NCBI RefSeq assembly: GCF_029962835.1 | Contig: NC_080578.1 | Location: 104,201,759-104,265,758 of the forward strand | Reading direction: 5' to 3' | DNA: 64,000 bases | Origin: Magnolia sinica | Taxonomy: Eukaryota; Streptophyta; Magnoliopsida; Magnoliales; Magnoliaceae | Shown here: one piece after another, positions 9,509 through 21,825 of the stretch | Layout: each line of letters begins with the position of its first letter | How positions within the stretch are numbered: position 1 is the first letter of the stretch | Translations under genes and position numbers: made by a program | Notes under the pieces: generated by a model | Databases searched by the model: none | What the model was told of the DNA's origin: nothing | The model's input: the letters and a program-made list of their open reading frames with translations, nothing else

Positions 9509-12500
9509 TGTCACGCCCTAGACTCGGTGACCAGACTCACAAGGAACCCGATAGCCGGTTTCGACCGCAACAGCCTCCGTAGCACCTCATTCTCGGCTTC
9601 TAGCACAGGTTCTGATCCTAAGATCCTACAAGGAGGATTTTCATAACACTATTCCAAACCAAATCGAGCATACCCAAGATCATAGCAAGTAAATCTCAAA
9701 AGATAAACAAGGAACACACTGTAAAATCCACTAAGAATTTAAACTTTTACAGGTACAAGGCTTAAAAGGAAATATATGATATAAAAAGAGGGAAGGAAGG
9801 GTCTGCAACTGGTCCTCAGCTCGCGGCAATCCAAATCCATAACTCCTCCGCTACGACGCCGACCTAGGATTTCCTGCATGCATCAATCATGCATAAGCTT
9901 ATAGAAAGCTTAGAGGATGGTGAAGGTGTGTGACAATAGTGCAGAGGAGAAAATAGGGAATGCATAAAGGAAACATGATCAATACTAATGCCGTTAGCCT
10001 ACCGAGGCTAAGCTATAATGCAAGGAATTGTACCAAGGCTATGTAATGCAATAAGGTTTAAATAGCCGATGCCAATGCAAATGCGAAGTAATGCCAGTGT
10101 TCATATCCAGTCCATATATCCAATACAGTTCTATCATAAGGAATATCACCGGGGTCTAATATACTGTAGGATGACTTTCGCTCTCTAAGACTGCACAGTC
10201 AAATGAGCGTAAGAGACCACACTACCTACCTGTGAACAATCAATCACCAGCAAGGCTTGACGGTAGCGGACCCATTCACGAGCTGGTCAGACTCAGCCTA
10301 GCAATGCCCCCTCACTCAGGTGAATGAGGCCACATCCCATCTCAACCGACTTCACGAGGGTGGGAGATGCGGCCTAACGGTGTAAGGCATTCAGGCGCTC
10401 ATGTTTTCCACCCGGTCACGGCGTTGATGCGTCTTCTCGGTACCTTGAAGGTTTAGGGGCTTTCACCTAGGGGCATCCTATGCACCCAAAATGCTCGAAT
10501 AGTATTTTCGGTATCCATAAACGACCACCCACGATGTATCAGTGGAGACATCGATCCTGATGAAGTAAGGGCAAATAATATCCATGAAATGTAATACCAA
10601 ATGCATGAGTCGCGCATACCAATCATGCATTAGCTCCGAGCACTCAACGTGTATAAGAGGGGAAACTTCATCCTTCTGGAAAACTATCACATCTGCCCAA
10701 TGACCACACAAAATGCAATCAAATCACGCAATGATGCACATGGGTCATGAGGATGAACTAGGTCCGCCATACGACGATGGTGTCGTAGTATATGCCACCT
10801 TTCCAAGGAGGGACTAAGTCTATGTACTTAGACAAATTCTCTGAGGAGTCATCCTCTAATGGGGGCCCAATAGTTTGAGGTAGCCCACAAGGCTAAGGAG
10901 AATAATAACATGGGCCTAAATAGATGAACGATCCTAGCAAGGGTCTATGATGGGCCTTTAATTAACCACTCATAAAAACCCATGGGCCCACCTTAGCGCC
11001 ACCAATGTGGACATCCAACCACAACTAGTCCCCAAGAGGTGGTCCATCTCTAATCAATCGCGGATTAAGGCCCAAGGCCTATTCCAATACATGGGTCTAG
11101 TGAGCAACACACATAACTTAACCCATAAGCAATATCATGGGCCCATACGTAAGGTTTGAGCCCAAACATAAGGGTCATTAGTCCACATATTGTGGTGGAC
11201 CTAGTGGGTAGCCCATTACTCCAACCACATGTGCAATTCTCATGTGTAAGTCAAGTGAGTTGGGCCTACAACCAGGCCCAAGTATAAAGTTGATTTGGTG
11301 GGCGACCAAGGGCCCAACCACTTGTGAAATCTGCCCCATAAACTCAATACAATAATATTGTAAAAATGGCTCAAGGGTCCAAAGGGCCTACCTAAAAAGT
11401 TCCAGCCCTTTTGGGCCTAAGGAGTCCAACAACTAGTTACATTTATGGACTCATTAAAAACTCCAACTATGGTGGGCCTGAAAGATGCACTAATTAAGCC
11501 TAAGAATTAGGGGATTTAAAGCATGATTTATTCCTTCTAAGTACTCACAATGTGGTGGGCCCCACTCCTCAAAATTTCAGCCCAAAGGCCAAGCATTATT
11601 ATAACATATTGCTGGATAATTTTTTTTTTATAACCCAACAGGTTTATGGCCCTGTTGGAGCCCAGAAAATGGTCCATTTGATTAGGACATCAGTCCAAGT
11701 GGTACAGCCATCAAGTCAGAGGGCCCCACCACATAGGATCACATCACATTACTCAGGAAAATAGGTGGGCCACACTGCTGGACCAAAGTCCAGCAGGCAG
11801 TCCACATGGGGCGTCCCACATGGGCCTGGGCATCCTAATGGGCCGGATACCCAGCCCATGTACTAGCTAAAAGGTAGTCCCCACCTTGGGTAACCCACGC
11901 TAAGGTGGGCCATACTCAAGTTGGCCACACAATGGATGGCTATGGGATAAAACACACATCATGGTGGGTCACAGGCTGGGGTGGACGGCTAGCCCATGCT
12001 GGACGTCCCAACCATGGGCGTCCAGCCATGTGGGCCGGTCCATCCCTCGCCATAAATTGCACAGTGGCCCGTTGGTCTTGAAAATTGGTAGGTGGGTCCT
12101 AGCATGGTTAGGACAGTTCCAAGTAAAATTTTAGATTTTTCGGAGCTTGGAATCTATTTTTATGATTTAATAGAAAACTATCTGTCCAGAAATCTAGTTA
12201 TAGCAGAATTCTGGCTGTCCCTGCTTTGACCACCCAATGGGGTGGGCCCAAGGTCTCTAAAAATTGGAGAAAATTAATCTCAACCTCCCCACATATGTAT
12301 ACTACAAGGTAGGGTCCACAAAAGTGGCCCACCAATACGAAAACTATTTTATATTTTAAGATTTCCAAACTGAAATGTTGCTGGACAGTTCAGAAAATCT
12401 GGATTGTCCATCCCACTTGGGTCACTCCTTTGAGACCTCAATCAAGGTCAGATGAAGCTGAAATTTGGGGGACATCTATGTGGGGTCCTCACCTTCAAAA

Positions 12501-14064
12501 AAAATTATATTTGAGGGGTAGGAAAGGTCCCCCAATAAGTTCCAAAATCTGGTCCAAAAACAACCAGAAACTGTCTAGATGATTTTTAGATAGCAACATA
12601 TACATGGAATAAACTAAGTATATGAGCCAAATTAAAAGGAAATTACCCCATAAAATTGGTGCTATAGTCCACCTTCGTGGGCCCCACAAATATCCAGGCC
12701 ATATCCCTACCCCAAAAATCTGTTGCATGCATTATATGTGGGGCAAAAGGGGCACCAACATCCCTAGTGTGGACTGCAATGGAAATCTACTATGTTTGGA
12801 CGGTCTAAATATTACAAGGCCTCTAAGTGGGCCACACACCTCAGAAATCAGATAATGAGGATAGGGAAAAGAAGAAAAGAAAAGAAAGAAATCAAGATCC
12901 AGCCACAAGAGAGGGTCTCCGCCACCGTTGAGGCCCTCCCTTCATCACAACATTTACATCTTCCACTATATTCATTTACAAGGTACATCATAGGCATGCA
13001 TGCAATAAAAATTCAAATCTAATGTGGAGATGCCATCCCCGCCAGGGTCTAGGGTCTAGATGACCCCACAAGAATATGAATTAAAAGAAAAAAGCCATGA
13101 TGGGGTCCATGGAGAATGGCCCCATCCATGGAATCATGCATGTAAGGAAGATGGGCAATAGAACTCATCCATGGAGACTTGGGGACCTCCACCATCATTT
13201 GGTGGGCCCCACAAGTTCCTTAAAGAGGAAATGAAGATGTCTAAGAAAGGAAGAAAGGAATCCTAAGCTAAAGAACACTCACCTCAAGGATCTTCACCAA
13301 ACTTCTACCAATGGACTCTCTATACTTCAAGCTTCCAAGATCTAAGGTTGAAATTGAAGGTGGATGGTTAGATGAGGGGATTTTAGAGGAAAAAGGGGCT
13401 GAAAAATGGGGAGTAAGGTGGGACGTCCAAGGGTAGAGAGGGAGATGGAGAGATGAGGAGAAGAGAGGAAGAGAGAGGAATGAGATGCATTTGCTAGCAA
13501 GAAAGAAAGTTTTATTTAAAGTGATAATTACATTTGTTAGAAAAGAGGGATATGATGGTCTCTCTCTCTCTCTCTCTCCCTCTTCCTAGAGAAGAGAAAT
13601 TTCAGAAAAATTCAGATTGGGAAAGAGTGAAAAAGGCACTTTTGCATGGGGTAGAGAAAAAGGAGCTCTCTTGATAAGAAAACTCATCATCACTAGCTAG
13701 CTAGGTAGGGGCTAGCAACCTAGTCTAAGCTACCTACCCTAATGATGGCTAGGGAGATGAAATCTATGCTTAGGAGTTTGTACCAAATCCTAGGTGGGCC
13801 CCACAATCACGATCAACGGCCTAAATTATGCACGGCCTACATCTCATGATCTACAACTCGGATTGCTGCATGAACGCGGCGTTAGAACAGCGGCGACGAT
13901 GCGGTCGCTATGACATTAAATTCAGGTCAATTCGAGTCAGGTCTACGTGACTGTACTTGGAGATGACCGCAAACATTATCCGAAGGTTGTAGGTCGTTGG
14001 GATTCGACCAGTAGGACCGCGTGACTTAAAGAAACAGCGAGCACACTTGGGTTAGGGTCTTACA
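9509..14064 (-). mobile_element. Long solo-LTR-like fossil, probably Ty3/gypsy (family A)
   Basis: The sequence begins TGTCACGCCC and ends GTCTTACA, so on the minus strand it reads TGTAAGACCC to GGGCGTGACA with TG/CA ends. It is flanked by ACTCT (9504-9508) and ACGCT (14065-14069). The unit 4 counterpart (52656 and 61079) has ACGCT on both sides, and unit 2 near 33310-33330 appears to be the empty site. No gag or pol coding is seen. A TTTAAATA-like box near 13513-13520 (minus strand) followed by a pyrimidine-rich start region, and a TC microsatellite at about 13556-13578, fit an LTR promoter. Its length is unusual for an LTR, so a LARD-type element is an alternative. It is older than the unit 1/unit 4 duplication. 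Confidence 0.6.
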
Positions 14065-15140
14065 ACGCTGGTGGGCAGCAACGTCAGGATACATGTGGAG
14101 TGGTGAATATAGAGGTAATTATAGATGGTGGTGCATTTATATGTTTTACGTGTTGGTATCTGAAGATTGACGGTGGCACATGCGAGGAATTTAGACTGTT
14201 ACACACGTAATACATTTGAAACATGTAATACATAAAAAGATGATAGGTTTTTCAAACATGAAAATGTCCATTCTCTTTATTCTTTATTTTTGGTTGAATG
14301 AATTGTGAGTTTTGATACTTGTATTGTGAGGTTTTACAAGGTGGGCCATCAAGTAATCTAAGAAAAAATTGACTTTTGAGGACACACGAGAAAGAATAGA
14401 AGTCATTCTAACATAGTGGATTGCTGTGTTTTGTAGCCATGGTTTTAAGACCCAGTGAGTTTGACTCGTCTGAGTTGACTCAGACTCGGTCGAGATGCTT
14501 ATCTCAACACCAAGAGTCAGTTTGAGTTGCCGAGTCTTTTCAACATGTTCCTAGCTATCTGTGCCAGATAAAATTAGAAAGATCTCCTTCATTGGTCAAT
14601 GAGAAAAGACCAATCCAATGGTTTTTCTATTCTAGCCGTCCAATTTTAGACAACCGAAGGAAGGAATATGATCACTCTAATTACCCACGAATATCAACAT
14701 ATCAGCTACTTGATTAATGCTACATAATACAACTAAGATTAGCATATGAGCATAGATCCAAATTACAGCTAAGATTACTAGTTACTTGATTAACACTACG
14801 GATTACACTATTGAATGTAAATAACATGAAAAAAGTAAATGATTACACCGAGAAATGTAATTGACTTACAGAAATATAGAGTGATTACACTAAGGAATGT
14901 AAATGATGGTAAATGAAAGATATAATGGGTTTGATTGGGTTGGTACGAGACAAATTTTTTTGCTGAATTCATTTGCTATTTATAGCCTTAATCTGGCCAT
15001 CTAAATATTTCCCACGTTCTGACGGTTGCTGCAACCATTTCACAAGTCTTAACTCTTCTTGCCTATAATCCTGTCATATGTTCTGTAACTGCTTTTATAC
15101 TCCAGCTGTATTATTATAAAATCTTCTTCATATATTCTCA
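14065..15140. repeat. Segmentally duplicated non-coding block
   Basis: Matches 61080-62160 in unit 4 with high similarity. It contains runs such as GATTACAC-rich text near 14800-14900. No gene is seen. Open frames differ between the two copies. Confidence 0.6.
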
Positions 15141-16290
15141 AAGATCGGTGACCATGAAATAAATGGTTAGGAAAGGAAAGACCAGAACAATACACTTCCA
15201 AATGAAAAAAAAAAGGGGGGGTATTCAACGGCTAGGATCTTCCATCATGGAGTTAGCCCGTTTAACATTTGGGCTGGACCCGGGCTGTATCTAAGAGCAA
15301 TCAGCAGGACCAGGCCCACATGGGGTTTCATGGGCTGGCTCAAGTTTGTTTGTTTAAGCCCATGAAATGCCCAGACTAGGTCGAGCCCAGTATTTACTAT
15401 GTGGGCCAGGCTTGTGCCGGACCTTGGCGCGTCCCAACCGTTGAAAGCCCCTAATCATGAGGTCCCGAATCTCCTGATACATCGCAGCCGTGAATAGTGT
15501 CCTGATGCATTCCTTCCGTACAATGCAGGAGGTTTGAGGATTTGGTGATCCAGACATTGATTGGGTGGCCCCACCGTGGATCCTGTGTCCACTACTTTCC
15601 AGGTGGGATGATTCTATCTTTCCCACCAACAACTATTATTTTATCCCATTGAATTATTGCTAGCTAAGCACTGATTTCTAGGACCCTGATCAAGGGTCAG
15701 AATTCGTCTAACTTGAGAATGATTTTATGGGTGATCCATCTATTGCAAGCTCCTCAAGATTAACGTTGTGGATCCCAAACCATGGGCCCTAAAAATAGGC
15801 TTATGGTTGAGGGATCTGAACCATCCATCCAATCGACCCCTCTTTGATGGCCCATCAAATATCATTTCCCAGAATGAAAAATCCCAACCATTCAATTGGT
15901 GGCCATGAAACAAACCATCGGGAAAGAAAATACCACAACAATCGAACATCCAGATGAAAAAAGGAAAGGAATTCAATGGTTAGGATATATACATTCAAAC
16001 GGTAAATAGTCTCCTGATGCATCGGTGATCCAGACAGTTGATACGGTGGGTCCCACGTTGGATCGAGTATTCTCAATGCTTTCCAGAGTGGATGATTCTA
16101 GCTGTCCCATCTGTAACTATTATTTTATTAGATTTCACTATTGTTAGCTAACCGTTGATTTAGGACACTGGTGCAAGGGTAAGAATCATCTATCCCGAGA
16201 AAGATTTTTGGTATCACCTATCCGTTGCAAGTTGGTCAATATTAACGGTGTAGATCGCCGAACCATGGTCGTGCATGAACAAAGCAATGT
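15141..16290. repeat. Conserved module with an internal direct duplication
   Basis: Two related halves, about 15483-15785 and 16012-16267, both run from CTGATGCAT and GTGATCCAGACA through TATTATTTTAT to a GAACCATGG or AAACCATGG end. The module occurs three times: here, at 35041-36170 and at 62170-63300, one per unit, so the internal duplication is older than the segmental array. No protein is evident in either half. Confidence 0.6.
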
Positions 16291-16638
16291 TTGAACGGCG
16301 GTCATCACTCTCCCCACTGTTTCATGTGGTGGGGAGCTCCATTTGGATCTGCCTTAATTTTTATCCAATGACTTAAAATGATATCTATAAATGGAATCTT
16401 GATCCGAAGATCAAGCTGGTTAAAATCTAATTAGACCACATTATTAAATACTGCATTTAATACAGCAATGATTCGACCAATCATGATGTAGGAAATTAAT
16501 ATTTTCTACGCTTATGATAAGCAAAGGATCCGAATTTCTCCGAATGAACAGACGGTGTGGATACAGCACACACGTCGGGGTAAGTCCCACCGTCAACAGA
16601 ACTTAGTGACGTCACTTCAGCCAACTTGATCTGTCAGT
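16291..16638. repeat. Degenerate fold-back repeat
   Basis: A worn GTGGGGCCCACC-type arm: CACTCTCCCCACTGTTTCAT near 16307-16326 and a right end with GTGACGTCACTTCAG near 16609-16623. The counterpart with better preserved ends is 36733-37110 in unit 2, and another lies at 63320-63660. No gene is seen. Confidence 0.5.
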
Positions 16639-16647
16639 AGTTTTTCC

Positions 16648-17259
16648 GGAAGCGGATTTGCTGGTGTACCTCACACCAGCTGTGGTGTATTGACGTCAGC
16701 GAGTTCTGTGGGTCTGATCATAAGATATGTGTTATATCCAAACCGTCCATCCATTTGACTAGCATGTCTTAAGACTTGAGACGAAAAATAAGACAGATGT
16801 AACTATCAATTGGACCACACTGCAAAAAGCAGTGGGGGATTCAACGTCTACCATTGAAACTCTTTTTGAGGTCATCGAAATTTTGAAACAATATGAATTT
16901 GTTTTTCCTTTTCATTCAAGTCTTTGTGACCTTACTGACAGATTGGATGTAAAATAAACGCTATGGTGGGCCCTACGAATTGTTGAACGGTAAGAATCAT
17001 TATCTCTGCTGCTATTTGTTGTGTGGTCGAGTTGATCTTGTATATGATTCATTTTTTGGATAGTAATCTAAAATGATTTCGAAAAATGGATGAACGGTGT
17101 GGATATAATAAACACATCATCTTTGGGCCATGTAACTTTAATCTCCTTTGAACCGTTCGTACAACCCCGAGCTCGAGCTGCGTCAGCGCTCGTCTTCGCA
17201 CGACACGTACCTACCGCAGCTATATAGCTAGTGTGTGGTACACCAGCCAATCCGCTTCC
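16648..17259. mobile_element. MULE-like fold-back MITE with 9-bp target duplication
   Basis: Termini are GGAAGCGGATTTGCTGGTGT at the left and ACACCAGCCAATCCGCTTCC at the right, inverted copies of each other. It is flanked by AGTTTTTCC (16639-16647) and AGTTTATCC (17260-17268), eight of nine matching. Unit 2 shows AGTTAATCC once at the equivalent place (37104-37115 region), an empty site. The copy starting at 63672 in unit 4 has AGTTTATCC on its left. The body is the GTGGGGCCCACC type and the inner end has AGCTATATAGCTA. A 9-base duplication fits Mutator-like elements. Confidence 0.7.
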
Positions 17260-17268
17260 AGTTTATCC

Positions 17269-18335
17269 ACGTTCAAAATTATAATTAAAAAAAAAAAACG
17301 CGGATTGCGTTCGTCCGCTCCGCGTTCTCAGAAATCCACTATAATCGAATGGGATTCGGGATCATTTCAGCGGTCAAATTCAAAGAGAAACCGTCTGATA
17401 CTCCGGCGTAGTGTAATATATGATACACGTGCACTTATAAATTACTAAGGAAGTGCATTCTTGGTGCAGAATTAATTTAATCTAAACCATCCAAATTATA
17501 GATAAAATTTTAGATATATCATAAAGTGAAAATTACTTCTATCTATAAATTCTGATCATTTATTGGATGGTTAAAATGAAAATTACACACTGATGTTTAT
17601 TTCAAAAAACAAGTGTCCATGAATCAGATGATAGTAAATTCTCATCGATTTTTGTTTTGAAATTTTATTTAGAAAAATCTGTCGCACAATTTAGTCAGTT
17701 TAATTTGGGTTGATATATGCCGCGTGTACTACTTTTAAGTGCATGCGTATCAAGCGTTATACTCAGCCAGAATATTTAGATAAAGTGTTGATTCCAACAA
17801 AAATAGTATGCGATTTGCGCGAGTAAGATTTCAAAGAGACCACCAGCAGCAGTGTCTACGTGGCAGATTTGATAGAGATCTGGACCATTCTTCAGGTGGT
17901 CCCACTTTTAAACGCCCTAAATGGAGCATCAACCTGGTAGACGCCTCATGATTATATATGATGATGAGTGAACCTTGATCATAAGGGTGGAATATTTACA
18001 CTGGGGCCATGCAATGAGTGGTCAGGATCTCTTATATTCACTGAACTTAATATCCTGTGCTGCGAAAGGTGATATTTATCTACACTCGCGCGAATCGCTT
18101 CAACGTTTCCCGTTACCTTGTGCCCTCCATTTGCGAGGCAAGCTCCTGGAAATTTACTCACGTGACGGTAGGTCGGGCTAAGGAAGCTTCCACGCTTTTT
18201 TCAGTTACGAAAGAACATCTGCTTTCTCAATTAACTTCGAAACTGCCACCGAAACCGCTTTTACCTCCTGCTGTTTTTCATTGGTGGTAAATAAAAAATT
18301 ACCGTAGCATCTTCGGCTTTTCGTGGACGACACGT
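17269..18335. repeat. Non-coding block shared by units 1 and 2
   Basis: Matches about 37115-38170 and 38690-38720. Shared landmarks are TCTGATACTCCGGCGT (near 17394), ACTGGGGCCATGCAATGAGT (near 18000) and CTACACTCGCGCGAATC (near 18079). The similarity is steady over a kilobase, but open frames are not conserved, so I do not call a gene. It could hold a decayed gene or a regulatory region. Confidence 0.5.
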
Positions 18336-18339
18336 TAGT

Positions 18340-18765
18340 GTGTGTTACGCTGACCGCATGGGGCCCACCTTTGATGAATGTGTTATGCATCTATGCCGTC
18401 CATTCGTTGTTCAAGCAGATCCAATTCTCAACCGGACCATACCACCAGGAGTTTTGGTGATTGACCATTTAAAGCTTATATTAGGAGAAAAAAGTTTTGG
18501 ATATAGCTAATTAATCGTTACATTTTCCCTTCATCGTCTCTTTTATGTTATCAATAGGTTGGATGGTAAATACACGCATCGAACACTAGGTGGGCCTTAG
18601 GTAGTTTTTAGTGGTGGACATTCAATCACCAGGTTTTCATGTGGTGTGGTCCAACTGAGATTTGGATCTTCCCATTTTTTGGGACCACGTCGTAAATGAT
18701 ACGTAAAAATGGATGGGCGTGGATATATAACAGATTCATCAAGGTGGACCCCACGGTGAGTGCAT
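18340..18765. mobile_element. GTGGGGCCCACC-type fold-back MITE
   Basis: The left arm has CATGGGGCCCACCTTTGATG at 18358-18377 and the right arm has TCATCAAGGTGGACCCCACG near 18736-18755, with the usual centre near 18545. At the same place unit 2 has a different fold-back sequence (38730 onward). No open frame of interest. Confidence 0.5.
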
Positions 18766-19105
18766 GGCTTAAATTGAGTCAATCCAACTACATACTTATT
18801 TTGTTTTTTTTTTATTTTTCCTTTTCTTTTACCAGTGAGACCTTTATGTGTTTTGGTACGTGTTTAGGGTCAAGCCTGCCCATTAAAACCAAAAACAACT
18901 AGCCCCTATACTTTGTTTGTTTTTAACTGTGCTATTTTACTCATTTAAGATCATGGTCTTATGACTTGTGACTCGTAAGTTACCGACTTGTTGAATTATG
19001 AGTTTTGCAACTATCACAAGTCAAAGGAAGGTTGAAATAAGGTATAACATTGCCCCCACATCATCTCGCCTTTGGTTGAAAAGGTGAAAGCGATATTGGT
19101 TCATC
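18766..19105. other. Non-coding stretch, no gene seen
   Basis: The first part, ending near 18985, matches about 39480-39665 in unit 2 (shared CCAAAAACAACTAG-like and TATGACTTGTGACT words). After 18985 units 1 and 2 diverge, marking the left border of sequence found only in unit 1 (about 18985-21185). Confidence 0.5.
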
Positions 19106-19109
19106 ATTT

Positions 19110-19620
19110 AGTGGAATAAATGCGACAGCTCAACTAAGTAAAAACATCAAAATTGGTCATATTGATTGAACTCTGTTATCTTCCTCGAAAAACATTAAAT
19201 TTGGTTATCTTGGTTAAACTCGAACATTTTAATCGAAAAACATTGAATTCGGCCATTTCGGTCGAATTCAACCATCTTGGTCGAACTCGACTATCTTAAT
19301 CGAAAAACATCAAATTCGGCCGCTTTGGTTGAACTCAACTATCTTCGTCGAAAAATATTAAATTCGACTGTATTTGTCGAAATCGACTATCTTGAAAAAA
19401 AAAAAAAAAAAATCAAATTCGACCACCTCAATTGAACTTGGCCATCTTAGTCGAAAAATATCAAAGTCGGTCGTCTTAGTCGAACTCGGTCATCTTAGTA
19501 AAAACACATCAAAGTCGGTGGTCTTGGTCGAGTTTGGCCATTTTGGTCGAAAATCATCACAGTCGATCATATTGGTCGAACTTGACCATCATGTTCGAAA
19601 ACATCAAATTTAATCGCAGC
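19110..19620. repeat. Minisatellite, unit about 54 bases
   Basis: About eight to nine degenerate units built on ATCAAATTCGGCC-TTGGTCGAACTCGACCATCTTAGTCGAAAA (given here in pieces) run through this stretch. Because the unit is close to 54 bases, an open frame at 19374-19613 reads as an 18-residue repeat (for example SVVLVELGHLSK). I treat that frame as a by-product. An A-run lies at about 19397-19413. Such arrays are known next to or inside some gypsy elements. Confidence 0.65.
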
Positions 19621-21185
19621 AATAGAGACTGTTGGTCGATTTATTTTGAATAAGAATTATAGTAGACTGGAGTAGTAGTACGGCTAAGAACTTGGCCTGC
19701 TACTTCTTGGACCAGTTGCATGATTCAGTCACGATCAAGATGTTGTGGTTTCAGTCATATCTAGTTTTGTCTTCCATGATATGGTAGATTTCTTGGAAAT
19801 GGTTGCTCACAGATATACTTCGATTTCTTTCTTTAAGAACAAGGTTTCTGACCTCCTATTTCGGTCGAGTAAACTCAATAGCATAAAAGCATTCCATATC
19901 TCCTAGACTGTAACCGAATGAATATTACATTGTGGGGGAGGTGTGGGTGGAACTGTCGCCAAGTTTCCCACCAAGCTAACATCAACATTTGATTGAGGCA
20001 TTGTTAGCGCTCTTTCAGCAATGATAGCCATCAGCTTGTTTAAGTGCCCAATCAGATTGGTCATCCACCTGTTGAAAGTTTAATATTGAATTTGTGATTG
20101 CTTGACTTGATATCGCGTTTGATCAAGAAGACCCTAAATCTCACTTTGCATATTGCGCATCACGACTGATATAATCTCAAGAGGATGAGTCCGAGATGTA
20201 GATGCTCTGTTCAAGTTTGAAGAATTGGGTGTCAGATTCAACAACTACTCTAGTGCTAGTTGTGCCTGTAATTCCTTTAATTTGGTACCTTAAATAGGTA
20301 TCATTTGCATCATTACCACGGTGCGATCATCTACAATCTTTTTCTGAGTCATCTCGTGACCAAATATTAATTTGGCCACTTTTCTGGCATAATTTCAACT
20401 TAGTCGAATTTGTGCGCATGGTTTTGAGAATGCACACCAAAGTAGCATCACCTCATCATTAGTAATTAAGATATAAAAGTCACCTGTGGGACTAGCATAG
20501 GTATACAACAATTAGATCAGAATTGATCTATACCTTGTAGATAATTTGGTCTTGCATCATGTTGGCTTTGTTCATATAATGTGAATAATCAAGCATTTTT
20601 CATCTACATAATCATCACACAATATCTATCCAATCAATAAATGATTCATCCATTTTGCAATATATACGCTTACATGATCTGACTAGGTACGAAGCTAATG
20701 TCGTAGATCTCTATGAGATATCATCATGGTCATTTCTTAAATCAGAGTGGAGGTACATCTCATATGTGCATCTATCTCAATATGTACAACTTTTGTTTTT
20801 GCATACGCATATAAAAACTTATACCGTATAAGAAGGGGACCAAGCCTTTAATCAACGAATATTGACCATACCTCAATAAGGATCAATCCAAATGTCTATA
20901 TGCATACATTATCAAGAAGCAATTACATCAATAAACATAAATTCAAATGTTGAAAAACTCAATATAATTCAATTAATAACTATATACACGTGTTAACAAT
21001 GACTAGTGAACTTCACAAAGTCTAAAATGAAAATCTTCCTATGCCTATCTAAATTTTTCATTGGGTTTGGTCCACTCCACACCAGTAGTTGCTCCAAAGT
21101 AATATGATCTCGGACATCTATTTTATAAGCAATTGATTGAAATACAATTAAATCAAAATCATTCTCAACAAATTCATATGAAATT
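19621..21185 (-). mobile_element. Possible LTR-retrotransposon fossil fragment
   Basis: This stretch is found only in unit 1 and is not of the fold-back type. On the reverse strand around 19920-20420 there are short peptide stretches that resemble the N-terminal part of a plant gypsy-type gag, next to the minisatellite at 19110-19620. It looks broken and old, with no pol region and no end repeats that I can define. The assignment rests on resemblance by eye only. Confidence 0.3.
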
Positions 21186-21825
21186 GATATAAAAAATTTT
21201 AAGCATTTGATTATAAAAAAGGTTACATGGTCGTCCATATACAAACCTAATCACCTATATTATCAATAGCTTGAAATGATCCAATTAGAAGTTTCTATTA
21301 ATTAGAATCCACCCAACAAAATAAGACCCATTATAAAATGGGTTTGGGTCATTGGAAGATAAACCACATTAACAAGAGATGTGAATTCAATAGAATCGAG
21401 AAATGATGAGGACAATGGACATGATTATGGTCCCACCACGATATATTTATTTTATATCCATATCATTCATTCAATTTTGTCGTATCATTTTAGAGCATGA
21501 GTTCAACCAATTGATTAGATCCCACGAGCCTAAATAAAGGAAAACACAAATATCAGCTCGATCAAAACATTTACGCTACCAATAAAAGATTTTACGACGG
21601 GCATTCAATGATCATTGTTTTCTGGATCGTGGTTCACTTGAAATCTTAACATTTTAGGCTCGTGCTGTAAAATGCATTCAATGGTCATTGTTTCCTGTAA
21701 CGTGGTTCACTGGAAATCTTAACTTTTTAGGCTCGTGCTGTAAAATGACAAGGGAAACAAATGAACCGTGTGTGTGTGTATATATATATATATTATTGGG
21801 TCCACATATTCCCTTGCGCCCGACG
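21186..21825. repeat. Upstream block of unit 2
   Basis: Positions 21190-21440 match 281-540 in unit 1. Positions 21600-21740 contain a local direct duplication: the word GCATTCAATG-TCATTGTTT with TGGTTCACT-GAAATCTTAAC appears twice, about 70 bases apart. A TG/TA microsatellite lies at about 21770-21795. No gene is seen. Confidence 0.55.

Noticed and set aside
18340-18765. Possible matching insertion in unit 2 at 38730
   Set aside because: The two units have different fold-back sequences here, with different ends, so I do not treat them as the same insertion.
19374-19613. Open frame with 18-residue repeats as a protein gene
   Set aside because: It follows from a minisatellite period of 54 bases; there is no upstream gene structure. 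Kept only as a finding.
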